Positions 5,878-11,698 of a DNA stretch of 25,555 nucleotides are shown here, in pieces. A program made the position numbers and the translations under genes. How positions within the stretch are numbered: position 1 is the stretch's first letter; every line of letters begins with the position of its first letter. Source of the DNA: a virus; the IMG/VR virus record IMGVR_UViG_3300021962_000587, positions 1 through 25,555 of that record. One strand, 5' to 3'. The notes under the pieces are model-generated. The model was given only the letters and a program-made list of their open reading frames with translations, was not told the origin of the DNA and made no database searches.

Positions 5878-5903
5878 ATTGATTAAATGCGCATATAATC
5901 AAT
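5878..5903. promoter_or_regulatory. 26-bp near-perfect palindrome, putative operator
   Basis: Arms ATTGATTA (5878-5885) and TAATCAAT (5896-5903) flank an ATGCGCAT core (5887-5894). Twelve of thirteen base pairs match, and only position 5886/5895 is mismatched. It sits in the divergent intergenic region and overlaps a TATAAT box, as expected for a repressor operator controlling both early operons. The binding protein is unknown. No CI-like gene is seen in the window. An overlapping pair GCGCAT (5889-5894) and ATGCGC (5905-5910) gives a second, looser dyad. Confidence 0.6.
5894..5899 (+). promoter_or_regulatory. TATAAT -10 box of the plus-strand early promoter
   Basis: An exact TATAAT lies 47 bp before the first plus-strand ATG. 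The region about 17 bp upstream (5871-5876) is AT-rich but not a good TTGACA, so the promoter may be weak or activator-assisted. On the opposite strand TTGATT (5902-5897) with AT-rich DNA beyond it could serve the minus operon, but no clear -10 could be assigned. Confidence 0.45.
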
Positions 5904-5945
5904 CATGCGCTGAAATCGGTCAGTGCATAACTAGGAGAACTGCAA

Positions 5946-6140
5946 ATGAGAATGATGCACTTGAACAAAGGTGGCCAAGGATGGGCAACAAAAACAGCCT
6001 GTGGTCGCAATATGCTGAGAACCCCAATGTCAACCAATTGGGAGGATTTCAAAAAAGAACCCATTGAGTATCGTTGCATCAAATGCTTATCTAGCAAGCA
6101 ATTTGAACTCAACACTCGCATGGATAAAAAAAAATCTTAA
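5946..6140 (+). CDS. small Cys-containing early protein
   Basis: A 64-residue product with RBS AGGAG nine bases before the ATG; ATGs at residues 3 and 4 are alternatives. It has 'KTACGRN' at 16-22, then 'NWEDFKK' and 'YRCIKC' at 42-47. C19, C44 and C47 suggest a small metal site, a layout seen in short uncharacterised phage proteins. First gene of the plus-strand early operon, about 40 bp behind the -10 box. Followed at once by a UUCG hairpin and a repeated leader. Function unknown. Confidence 0.65.
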   Translation: MRMMHLNKGGQGWATKTACGRNMLRTPMSTNWEDFKKEPIEYRCIKCLSSKQFELNTRMDKKKS

Positions 6141-6146
6141 TCAACT

Positions 6147-6180
6147 AGGGCTTCGGCCCTTAACTGGAGAACTGCAAATG
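6147..6180 (+). repeat. intergenic UUCG hairpin plus RBS module, copy 1
   Basis: Just after the preceding stop codon, AGGGC-TTCG-GCCCT (6147-6160) forms a 5-bp stem closed by the very stable C(UUCG)G tetraloop. TAACTGGAGAACTGCAAATG (6161-6180) follows, containing the RBS and start of the next gene. The leader before 5946 (TAACTAGGAGAACTGCAA at 5928-5945) and copy 2 at 6403-6438 are near-identical, so the module is repeated three times, twice with the hairpin. Confidence 0.75.
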
Positions 6181-6399
6181 ACTAAATTATTCAAAGCTGA
6201 ATGTTACTTTCAACAAGAGCAATATAACCCACGAATTCGCGCAACTGTTCCACCAGCTTGGGTGGTTGAGTTTGATTGCGCTTTGCCAAATACAAATGTG
6301 CCACCTGTTTTCTTTGGCATCACACGCAGAGAAGCAATCCAAAATGCAATTGATTGCTTGAAATCCCGAGGCTTGACTGGCCGTTTGATTCTTAATTAA
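6178..6399 (+). CDS. hypothetical small early protein
   Basis: The start at ATG 6178 has GGAG in the repeated leader and gives 73 residues. A longer frame upstream overlaps the previous gene and hairpin and is not needed. The sequence (MTKLFKAECYFQQEQYNPR..., 'PAWVVEFDCALP', 'GITRREAIQNAIDCLKSRG') suggests a beta-beta-alpha fold. The 'R-E-A-I..AI' helix resembles HicB-like or double-stranded-RNA-binding-like miniature folds only loosely. No function assigned. Confidence 0.65.
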   Translation: MTKLFKAECYFQQEQYNPRIRATVPPAWVVEFDCALPNTNVPPVFFGITRREAIQNAIDCLKSRGLTGRLILN

Positions 6400-6402
6400 A
6401 CC

Positions 6403-6421
6403 AAAGGGCTTCGGCCCTTTT
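6403..6421 (+). terminator. UUCG hairpin with T-tract, module copy 2 (attenuator-like)
   Basis: AAAGGGC-TTCG-GCCCTTT (6403-6420) is a 7-bp stem with a UUCG loop and continues into one more T. It starts four bases after a stop codon and is followed by the repeated leader TAACTGGAGAACTACATG. The U-run is short, so it is more likely a partial terminator or an mRNA-stabilising hairpin than a full stop, since ERF, exonuclease and SSB lie downstream. Confidence 0.6.
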
Positions 6422-6435
6422 AACTGGAGAACTAC

Positions 6436-6594
6436 ATGAACACTCGTTTCCTTCGTCATGTGCGAAAAATCTTTGCCACTTATGACGCACCACCACAAAC
6501 CATTCGACACTACCAGAGGCAGTGGATTCGATCAATTCGCAATCTTGGAGACAACTGGTTAGTGGCCAAACAAATCAAAAGGATTGAACAATGA
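6436..6594 (+). CDS. 52-residue basic protein
   Basis: Starts MNTRFLRHVRKIFATY and is very basic, with tryptophans in 'RQWIRSIRNLGDNWLVAKQ'. The RBS is GGAG eight bases upstream, within the repeated leader. Its TGA overlaps the ERF start codon (ATGA), so it is probably coupled to the annealase. The charge suggests nucleic-acid binding or partner binding to ERF. I do not recognise it. Confidence 0.6.
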   Translation: MNTRFLRHVRKIFATYDAPPQTIRHYQRQWIRSIRNLGDNWLVAKQIKRIEQ

Positions 6595-7199
6595 AAGTTT
6601 ATCAAGCAATCAATTTGATCCAAGCCGATCTTGCAAAAACTGGCATCGAGAAAAATCGAAAAAATCATCAAGGCTCTGGATATAACTTTCGAGGCATTGA
6701 TGATGTTTATAACGCACTCGCACCATTGCTGGCCAAATACAATCTTTGTGTTTTGCCAAGAATGCTCACCAGACATTGTGATGAAAGAATTTCAAAATCT
6801 GGAAGCACTTTGTTTTATGTGACGATCGATGCTGAGTTTGATTTTGTGAGTTCTGAGGATGGCTCAAAACACACTGTCAAGACTTATGGTGAAGCAATGG
6901 ACTCTGGAGACAAAGCAACAAGCAAAGCAATGTCTGCCGCTTACAAATACGCTGCATTCATGGCATTTGCAATTCCAACTGAGGGAGACAATGATGCAGA
7001 CGCTGAAAGCCATGAGGTCGTGCCTGAAGGGAAAGAGCCTATCAAAGAAAAGGTCGCGCCATCAATCACAGACGCTCGATTGTTAAAAGCAATTGCAAAG
7101 ATCAAGTCTGGTGAATACACCACAGACAAACTCAGGGCTTCATTCACTCTCACCGAGGCTCAGAATGAGAAACTGGTTTCGGAGTTGGCCAATGCTTAA
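6591..7199 (+). CDS. erf: ERF-family single-strand annealing protein
   Basis: A 202-residue protein with the ERF hallmark region. 'GYNFRGIDDVYNALAPLLAKYNL' lies at about residues 29-51 and 'SGDKATSKAMSAAYKYAAFMAFAIPTEGD' at 106-134. The latter is the family core that forms oligomeric rings on ssDNA. ERF anneals complementary single strands made by a 5'-3' exonuclease and drives phage recombination, often with circularisation of the genome. The C-terminal tail (about 140-202) is acidic then helical, as in other ERF proteins. The exonuclease gene overlaps its end by 8 nt and SSB follows. Confidence 0.92.
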   Translation: MKVYQAINLIQADLAKTGIEKNRKNHQGSGYNFRGIDDVYNALAPLLAKYNLCVLPRMLTRHCDERISKSGSTLFYVTIDAEFDFVSSEDGSKHTVKTYGEAMDSGDKATSKAMSAAYKYAAFMAFAIPTEGDNDADAESHEVVPEGKEPIKEKVAPSITDARLLKAIAKIKSGEYTTDKLRASFTLTEAQNEKLVSELANA

Positions 7200-7827
7200 G
7201 ATCAGAGCATCGAGCCTGTCACAGATAATGACCGACCCAAAAGGAAAAGGTGAAGTCTTGTCTGTCGGTGCAAAGACATTCATTGCCAAGCAAGCCAAAG
7301 AGTTTGTTTATGGCTTCGATGAAAAGATTTCCTCCAAGTATTTGGAAAAAGGAATTCAAGTCGAGGATCAGTCAATTGAACTTCTCAACTCAGTTTTGTT
7401 CACCAGTTACCAAAAGAACACAGAGCGAAAAGACAATGAGTGGCTCACTGGTGAATGTGACATTTTCACTGGAGACGCGATCGTTGATATCAAATCATCT
7501 TGGTCACTCTCAACATTTCCAGTGCTGGCCGAGCAGGGTGCAGACAAAGATTATGAGTGGCAGTTGAGGGCTTACATGATGCTGTGGAATGTTGATAAAG
7601 CATCCATTGCATATTGCCTAGTCTCGACACCCGAGGAGTTGATTAAGTATGAGGACGCAAGCCTTCATCAAGTCGATCACATCGCGCCAGAACTCAGAGT
7701 CACCAGAGTCTTTTATGAGAGGGATCAAAGCCTTGAGGAAAAGATTAAAGTGAAGGTGGAAGCCGCCAGAGAGTATTACCAACAAATCATCAACCAAATC
7801 GCCAAAGAGCATTCAGGAGAAAATTAA
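7192..7827 (+). CDS. YqaJ-like phage exonuclease (PD-(D/E)XK)
   Basis: ATG 7192 has GGAG seven bases upstream, giving 211 residues. The frame is open further back, but that part is the ERF gene read out of frame. The PD-(D/E)XK core is visible: 'EWLTGECDIF' (catalytic Asp) at about residues 83-92, then 'AIVDIKSSWS' (D-x-K) at 95-105. 'EWQLRAYMMLW' (a helix with Q, typical of YqaJ/lambda Exo) follows at about 122-132. The enzyme would resect dsDNA ends 5'-3' to make ssDNA for ERF. The placement between erf and ssb supports this strongly. Confidence 0.88.
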   Translation: MLKIRASSLSQIMTDPKGKGEVLSVGAKTFIAKQAKEFVYGFDEKISSKYLEKGIQVEDQSIELLNSVLFTSYQKNTERKDNEWLTGECDIFTGDAIVDIKSSWSLSTFPVLAEQGADKDYEWQLRAYMMLWNVDKASIAYCLVSTPEELIKYEDASLHQVDHIAPELRVTRVFYERDQSLEEKIKVKVEAAREYYQQIINQIAKEHSGEN

Positions 7828-8250
7828 ATGGCTTCAGTCAATAAAGTGCATCTAATCGGAATCGCAGGACGCGATCCAGAATTGCGTTACAGCGCATCAG
7901 GAAAAGCAATCGCCAATCTGAGTATTGCGACCAGTCAGAAGCGCAAGGACAAACAGACTGGTGAATACATTGAGGACACTCAGTGGCATCGACTCAAATT
8001 CTTTGACAAACTCGCTGAGATCGTTGGTGAATATATCAAGAAAGGCTCGACAGTTTATGTTGAGGGTCAGATCAAATATGGCAAATTCACAAACAAAGAT
8101 GGCATGGAAATCTCAACAGTTGACATTGTTTGCAATGAAATGACCATTTTAAGCAGACCAAAAGATCAAAAAGATCAAGCAGCAGAAAAGCCAAAGCAAG
8201 CGCCTCAAGGCTCTGGTTTTGACGATATGGATGATGACATTCCTTTTTAA
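7828..8250 (+). CDS. ssb: single-stranded DNA-binding protein
   Basis: A 140-residue SSB. The OB-fold covers residues 1-108 with 'NKVHLIGIAGRDPELRY', 'ANLSIATS', 'TQWHRLKFFDKLAEIVGEYIKKGSTVYVEG'. A short Gln/Pro-rich linker follows, then the acidic tip 'DDMDDDIPF' that binds host and phage repair and replication proteins. It starts one base after the exonuclease stop. It protects ssDNA made by the exonuclease and should cooperate with ERF and with NinB from the other arm. Confidence 0.95.
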   Translation: MASVNKVHLIGIAGRDPELRYSASGKAIANLSIATSQKRKDKQTGEYIEDTQWHRLKFFDKLAEIVGEYIKKGSTVYVEGQIKYGKFTNKDGMEISTVDIVCNEMTILSRPKDQKDQAAEKPKQAPQGSGFDDMDDDIPF

Positions 8251-8261
8251 TGGAGATCAAC

Positions 8262-8552
8262 ATGAAACAAGAGGGCATCGAGAGAGTTTGGAAAAACGCT
8301 GGCACTTGGTCAGATCAAGCAATGAATTTGCTTGCAAGTTTCTCAGCCAGACAGCGCGAGGAATTTACTTTGGAGGACTTCAGGCTTTATGCGTCCATGC
8401 GTTATTTGCCAGAGCCTCACCATGACAATTGCTGGGGTGCATTGTTCTCAGTTGCATCAAAGCAATTCTTGATTAAACCAACTGGAAGCATGGTGGCCGC
8501 GACAAGAGCAAAGGCTCATGGCCGATTGATTAGAACTTGGGTTAGAGCATAA
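8262..8552 (+). CDS. conserved small phage protein
   Basis: The start at ATG 8262 (MKQEGIERVWKNAG) has GGAG six bases before it, giving 96 residues. An ATG at 8250 overlapping the ssb stop has no RBS of its own. It has 'FTLEDFRLYASMRYLPEPHHDNCWGALFSVASK', then 'MVAATRAKAHGRLIRTWVR'. This H-x-N-x-WGA...HGR...W pattern recurs in uncharacterised phage proteins near recombination genes. Conserved His, Asn, Trp and Arg hint at nucleic-acid binding. Function unproven. Confidence 0.75.
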   Translation: MKQEGIERVWKNAGTWSDQAMNLLASFSARQREEFTLEDFRLYASMRYLPEPHHDNCWGALFSVASKQFLIKPTGSMVAATRAKAHGRLIRTWVRA

Positions 8553-8562
8553 GGAGAAAAAA

Positions 8563-8868
8563 ATGTCATTTGCAGAAATTGAATTACAGATTATTAGATG
8601 GGCTGAGGATCGAAAAATTATTCCAAACAGCAAACCAGAGACTCAACTTTTAAAAGCAATGTCTGAACTTGGAGAACTTGCAGACGCAACAATTAAAAAA
8701 GACAAAGCTGGCATCATTGATGGAGTCGGGGATGTTATGGTTTGCCTTGTCAATTATTGCGCTTTGCATGACATTGATCTTGTCAGTTGCATGGAGTCTG
8801 CATATTCTGAAATAAAAGACAGAAAAGGCACTCTTTTACCAAATGGAGTATTTGTGAAAGAGGCTTAA
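8563..8868 (+). CDS. MazG-like nucleotide pyrophosphohydrolase
   Basis: A 101-residue protein with RBS AAGGAG. 'LLKAMSELGELADATIK' (E35, E38) and 'IIDGVGDVMVCLVNYCALHDID' (D53, D57) form the ExxE...DxxxD metal-binding helices of the all-alpha MazG superfamily. Such enzymes hydrolyse (d)NTPs or the alarmone ppGpp to monophosphates. Phage copies are thought to clean or rebalance nucleotide pools during replication. Last gene of the plus-strand operon: its TAA overlaps the stop codon of the convergent endolysin gene. Confidence 0.82.
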   Translation: MSFAEIELQIIRWAEDRKIIPNSKPETQLLKAMSELGELADATIKKDKAGIIDGVGDVMVCLVNYCALHDIDLVSCMESAYSEIKDRKGTLLPNGVFVKEA

Positions 8869-9461
8869 CGCTTCAGGATGGCCAAGGCTTCATCGATGTG
8901 CTTGATTCGATCCTCCAGACCGATAAAGCCACCATTGATTTTCTTGGTCATCCCTTTGTAGTCTCTGGCATCAGCAAACTGGTTGAGTTTGTGGGTGTCC
9001 CAAAACCAGCCAGCAGTGAGCATCGCATATTGAGGAGTCGCCACCAAGTCTGGCTCAAGCACAAAATCAACCCCTAGAGCCTGACCAGCGTGATAGTAGT
9101 TGGCATGGCCAGTCAACTGAATGCAGCCACGGCCTCGAAAGCGCCAGCCATCATCAGAAGCCTCATCCCTGTTCCCCATCCGACCACTATAAACAACATT
9201 CGCGATCATTCGAGGATTGCGCTGACAGGCTTCAGCCTTGGCCGCATCAAATCGCTTTGGCCAAATCTTTTGGAGTGCCTCTTTTCTATAATTTAAATTC
9301 TCAACCAAGAATTTGAAGCCACCACTCTCATGCGCAACTTGGCCAATAAAGCAAGCCTGTCGAATGGGAGTTGAAATATCAAATCTTTGAAAAGTGGCAT
9401 TCAGTGGATCGAGCCATTGCTCACCAATGTGAAGTTTTGAGAGTTGTTCGTTATTGACCAT
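8865..9461 (-). CDS. GH19 (chitinase-class) endolysin
   Basis: A 198-residue soluble lysozyme-like enzyme that cleaves peptidoglycan glycan strands. Family 19 features are clear: 'IGQVAHESGGFKFLVENLNY' with the catalytic Glu at 45 and E54, 'YSGRMGNR' at 91-98, 'DGWRFRGRGCIQLTGHANY' at 104-122 and 'AGWFWDTHKLN' near 170-180. There is no signal peptide, so a holin must release it. It is the last gene of the late unit, downstream of the spanins, whose stop it overlaps by 11 nt. The stop codon shares TTAA with the convergent MazG-like gene. Confidence 0.93.
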   Translation of the reverse strand: MVNNEQLSKLHIGEQWLDPLNATFQRFDISTPIRQACFIGQVAHESGGFKFLVENLNYRKEALQKIWPKRFDAAKAEACQRNPRMIANVVYSGRMGNRDEASDDGWRFRGRGCIQLTGHANYYHAGQALGVDFVLEPDLVATPQYAMLTAGWFWDTHKLNQFADARDYKGMTKKINGGFIGLEDRIKHIDEALAILKR

Positions 9462-9948
9462 TGATCTGAGTCCTCATTGATTGATAAGCATCGATGCAAG
9501 CATTTAATTGAGCCGTGTTCCTGTCACCCTGAGCCACTATTTCTGCGATGGCTGCGAGGGTTGCTCTGTCGGAATCAGCAGCTTGGTCAGCCTCTCTGTG
9601 AGGTTGACTTCCTGTTTCTGCGCGATCTGTGGTGGCAGGGGTGGAACTTTGGGTGGTTGATGGACAACTTGAGGATTTGAGCCGCAGCCGACCATCGCGA
9701 ATGGCACGATCAAGAGCAGACTGTTTTTGATTGATGACATTTGTTGTCTCCAAAAGTTTGGTTGCATTTGTGTTGATCTCCTCAGTGAGTTTTTGCTCCA
9801 CTTTCCTTGCTTCATCATTCTTTTTTGCAATGGCAATTTTCATGTCATTGTCGCGCTCGATCCAGCCATAATGGTGGCCGACTCGATAAGTCCCAAACAG
9901 AGACACCAGAACGCCCACGATTAACCAAGGAAGTGGAATTGGTAGCAT
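9451..9948 (-). CDS. inner-membrane spanin subunit (Rz-like)
   Basis: About 165 residues from ATG 9948 (a GTG one codon earlier is also possible). An N-terminal TM helix ('LPWLIVGVLVSLFGTYRVG', residues 4-22) is followed by a long periplasmic coiled coil ('ARKVEQKLTEEINTNATKLLETTNVINQKQSALDRAIRDGRL') and a C-terminal helix 'TLAAIAEIVAQGDRNTAQLNACIDAY'. This is the layout of Rz i-spanins, which with Rz1 fuse inner and outer membranes at the last step of lysis in Gram-negative hosts. Rz1 is encoded within it in another frame. Confidence 0.85.
   Translation of the reverse strand: MLPIPLPWLIVGVLVSLFGTYRVGHHYGWIERDNDMKIAIAKKNDEARKVEQKLTEEINTNATKLLETTNVINQKQSALDRAIRDGRLRLKSSSCPSTTQSSTPATTDRAETGSQPHREADQAADSDRATLAAIAEIVAQGDRNTAQLNACIDAYQSMRTQINGQ
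9537..9740 (-). CDS. outer-membrane spanin lipoprotein (Rz1-like), embedded in Rz
   Basis: A 67-residue frame wholly inside the Rz-like gene. ATG 9740 has GGAG seven bases upstream, a good independent RBS. The product starts MSSIKNSLLLIVPFAMVGC: a basic end, a hydrophobic core and a lipobox-like end with Cys19, the expected lipid-modified residue. A Pro-rich segment 'PPKVPPLPPQ' follows, which is the hallmark of Rz1 proteins. The lipobox is imperfect (M at -3). Mature length of about 49 residues is in the usual range. Confidence 0.85.
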   Translation of the reverse strand: MSSIKNSLLLIVPFAMVGCGSNPQVVHQPPKVPPLPPQIAQKQEVNLTERLTKLLIPTEQPSQPSQK

Positions 9949-10490
9949 CACTCAGCCTCTTTTCTTGCGTTGGCCAGAATCTCCCTTTCCTCGTCATCCT
10001 CAAGGTGGTCTGGAGGTGTTGTCGGAGGTGGTGGTGGAGTCCAAGATTCATCGAGTTCTGGGTTTTTCCAGACAGGCATCGCGCCAAATGGCTGGCTTGG
10101 CAAACCATAAGCCGATTGAGGTGGTGCATAACTTGAGCCATATTGCTGGCCATAAGAGCCACCAGCGCCTTGCATCGGTTGACACATAGGTTGCATTGGT
10201 GGTGTTGGATTCATTGTGCCAAACGCTTTGGCCGCAGCGCCAGCAGCCCTTTTGGTCATAACGCCACCAATGCCACCAACAATCAAAAGAACAATGTCGT
10301 TGAGCATCTTTGTATATGCTTGGTCAATCGGGGCCATGCTCTTGATTGGCTGGGTCACAAATGTCACTGAATAAAGCAAAGCAATGACAATGAAACACAA
10401 AATGCAAGTGACAACAACAACAACAAAGCCCCAAATTCGGACTTCAAATTCTTCAGTTGTTAGGTTTGGCTTCTGGTTGCTGGACATCAT
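9948..10490 (-). CDS. two-TM protein with proline-rich acidic tail (holin-like candidate)
   Basis: The start is at ATG 10490 or 10487 (MMSSNQKPNL...), with GGAG about 10 bases upstream, giving about 180 residues. The frame reaching 10622 is occupied by the lipoprotein gene. TM1 (about 20-43, 'WGFVVVVVTCILCFIVIALLY') and TM2 (about 66-82, 'LNDIVLLIVGGIGGVM') precede a basic 'TKRAAGAAAKAF'. A long disordered Met/Pro/Gln/Tyr/Gly tail follows, with 'WTPPPPPTTPP' and an acidic end. It overlaps the lipoprotein gene by 38 nt and touches the Rz start. It may be a second holin, antiholin or membrane anchor of the lysis machinery. Not a recognised family. Confidence 0.65.
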   Translation of the reverse strand: MMSSNQKPNLTTEEFEVRIWGFVVVVVTCILCFIVIALLYSVTFVTQPIKSMAPIDQAYTKMLNDIVLLIVGGIGGVMTKRAAGAAAKAFGTMNPTPPMQPMCQPMQGAGGSYGQQYGSSYAPPQSAYGLPSQPFGAMPVWKNPELDESWTPPPPPTTPPDHLEDDEEREILANARKEAE

Positions 10491-10665
10491 TGACTTTTTT
10501 CTCCAAGATTGGTGCGACCAAATATTCAGGACATTGTTGAGTAAATAAGCACTTTGGCTTTTGGCATTGTTCAGCAGTGAAGTTGTCTGGATTCTGGCAG
10601 AAGTATCGATAACGATCCTCACAGCCAGTCAGCATCAACAGAGCAATTGCGATCAAATATTTCAT
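10453..10665 (-). CDS. conserved phage lipoprotein
   Basis: ATG 10665 overlaps the stop of the upstream 58-residue gene (ATGA). The 70-residue product has a textbook lipoprotein signal, MKYLIAIALLMLTGC, with the lipobox LTGC (Cys15). 'EDRYRYFCQNPDNF', 'EQCQKPKCLF' and 'QQCPEY' follow. The Cys-rich, 'DRYRY.C..P' start of the mature part recurs in small lipoproteins of phages of aquatic bacteria. Possible roles are superinfection exclusion or an outer-membrane part of lysis. Function unknown. Confidence 0.75.
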   Translation of the reverse strand: MKYLIAIALLMLTGCEDRYRYFCQNPDNFTAEQCQKPKCLFTQQCPEYLVAPILEKKVNDVQQPEAKPNN

Positions 10666-10838
10666 GCGTAAACATCCACTTGATTGACCTTGACCCAATG
10701 AGTTTTTATCTCTTGGACTTTTTGCTGTTGGTCAGCTTGACAATTTAGCCGTTCCAATTGCTTGAGATTTTGCTGGTGCAAAACTCTTTGTTGTTCACGC
10801 AACATTTGTGCATTGCTTTGGTAAGTTGAGATTTTCAT
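10662..10838 (-). CDS. 58-residue Gln-rich helical protein
   Basis: Starts MKISTYQSNAQMLREQQR and continues with many Gln and Leu ('VLHQQNLKQLERL', 'DQQQKVQEI'), so a short coiled coil is likely. The start overlaps the previous stop and the stop overlaps the lipoprotein start, both as ATGA. An RBS-like AGGA lies a few bases upstream in the previous gene. Not recognised. Existence rests on the two overlaps filling an otherwise empty stretch. Confidence 0.6.
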   Translation of the reverse strand: MKISTYQSNAQMLREQQRVLHQQNLKQLERLNCQADQQQKVQEIKTHWVKVNQVDVYA

Positions 10839-10987
10839 CCTAGTCCTATATAGGCCAAAAATTTATTCACAATTTTGTCTGACAAATCGTCAGGAAGGAA
10901 ACGCAAAAAACCAAGTACCCACCAAGCAACACACAATCGCACAAATATTTTGAGAAACTGGTCAAATTGTTTCTGATATTCATTCAT
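10835..10987 (-). CDS. 50-residue membrane microprotein
   Basis: Starts MNEYQKQFDQFLKIF, with one hydrophobic helix at about residues 14-31 ('IFVRLCVAWWVLGFLRFL') and a polar end 'DDLSDKIVNKFLAY'. ATGA overlaps at both ends connect it to the 166-residue gene before and the 58-residue gene after. Composition and coupling support a real gene. Membrane placement in a lysis region makes a holin-regulator role possible. Unproven. Confidence 0.6.
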   Translation of the reverse strand: MNEYQKQFDQFLKIFVRLCVAWWVLGFLRFLPDDLSDKIVNKFLAYIGLG

Positions 10988-11484
10988 CGACCACAGCGTT
11001 TTGTTGTCTGACAGAAATCCATCAATTCATTTATGCCGATACCAACGAGAAGGAGAACGAACGCGATCCCGCCAATAAGAGCCACCATCTCCATTTGCTC
11101 TCGTTCTTCTTGCTTCTGTTTTTTTTCCAAAGCCTTAAGTGCGCTAAGTTCTTTAGCATCAGCCAAATCCATTTCAGCCTGTCTAGCCTTAATCTTTGCC
11201 CACACGTCCGCACGGCCAGTGGCTTGGAATAATAGCTTCAATTCTTCTTCAAACCGACGCGCCTCATCAAGACACATCTCGATTTGTAAGGCAGCACCCA
11301 TGTTAGAGCCACCCTTGTTCTTAGCTTGAATCATTGCCTTAGTAGCAGCGCTCTTGGCATCGAACATTTTGCCAATCATCGGAGTCAGACTTTGAAGATC
11401 GCTTGCGACCTTACTGGCCTTTTTCACCATTCCAATGGCTTTTTGTAAGCCATCGAGAGCCGCCATCGGATCAATTGGAATCAT
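10984..11484 (-). CDS. helical protein with C-terminal TM segment
   Basis: A 166-residue protein. 'AALDGLQKAIGMVKKASKVASDLQSLTPMIGKMFDAKSAATKAM' forms an amphipathic, Ala/Lys-rich helix region. 'EEELKLLFQATGRADVWAKIKARQAEMDLADAKEL' and a Lys/Glu coiled coil (about 85-130) follow. A single TM helix (about 133-151, 'VALIGGIAFVLLLVGIGI') and 'MDFCQTTKRCGR' end the chain. Related-looking proteins occur in phages of aquatic bacteria, without known function. It overlaps genes on both sides by ATGA. A role in the envelope during lysis or in the virion is equally possible. Confidence 0.7.
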   Translation of the reverse strand: MIPIDPMAALDGLQKAIGMVKKASKVASDLQSLTPMIGKMFDAKSAATKAMIQAKNKGGSNMGAALQIEMCLDEARRFEEELKLLFQATGRADVWAKIKARQAEMDLADAKELSALKALEKKQKQEEREQMEMVALIGGIAFVLLLVGIGINELMDFCQTTKRCGR

Positions 11485-11609
11485 TTTCTCTCAACCTTTT
11501 TCCACTCGATGCAATAGACTTTTCGGTTGAAAACATCGCCAGTCCAACCCCATCTTATGCACCTATATTCACCAGACAACAGAAGGATTGAAAAGACAAA
11601 CTCTGTCAT
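11481..11609 (-). CDS. 42-residue microprotein
   Basis: Starts MTEFVFSILLLSGEYRCI and ends KKVERK. A short hydrophobic start (residues 3-11) is followed by 'RWGWTGDVFNRKVYCIEW', which reads as beta strands with two Cys. It overlaps its neighbours by ATGA at both ends. The hydrophobic part looks too short for a stable TM helix, so a signal-like start is possible. Not recognised. Confidence 0.55.
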   Translation of the reverse strand: MTEFVFSILLLSGEYRCIRWGWTGDVFNRKVYCIEWKKVERK

Positions 11610-11698
11610 CGCCAGTGCCAAATGATGACTGACACTGACCAGAAAATCAAACTGAACAAACAGATCGCGGCCAACAGAGCAACGATCCAGTCTTTCAT
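11606..11698 (-). CDS. 30-residue single-TM microprotein after the holin
   Basis: Product MKDWIVALLAAICLF..., ending IIWHWR: one TM helix (residues 4-27) flanked by charged ends. The ATG overlaps the holin stop and its own TGA overlaps the next start. The position directly after the holin suits an antiholin or holin partner, but that is inference from place and topology only. Confidence 0.55.
   Translation of the reverse strand: MKDWIVALLAAICLFSLIFWSVSVIIWHWR

Noticed and set aside
7093-7191. N-terminal extension of the exonuclease
   Set aside because: This is the erf coding sequence in another frame; ATG 7192 has a good RBS.
10490-10622. N-terminal extension of the two-TM protein
   Set aside because: It covers the lipoprotein gene in another frame and no RBS is seen before 10622.
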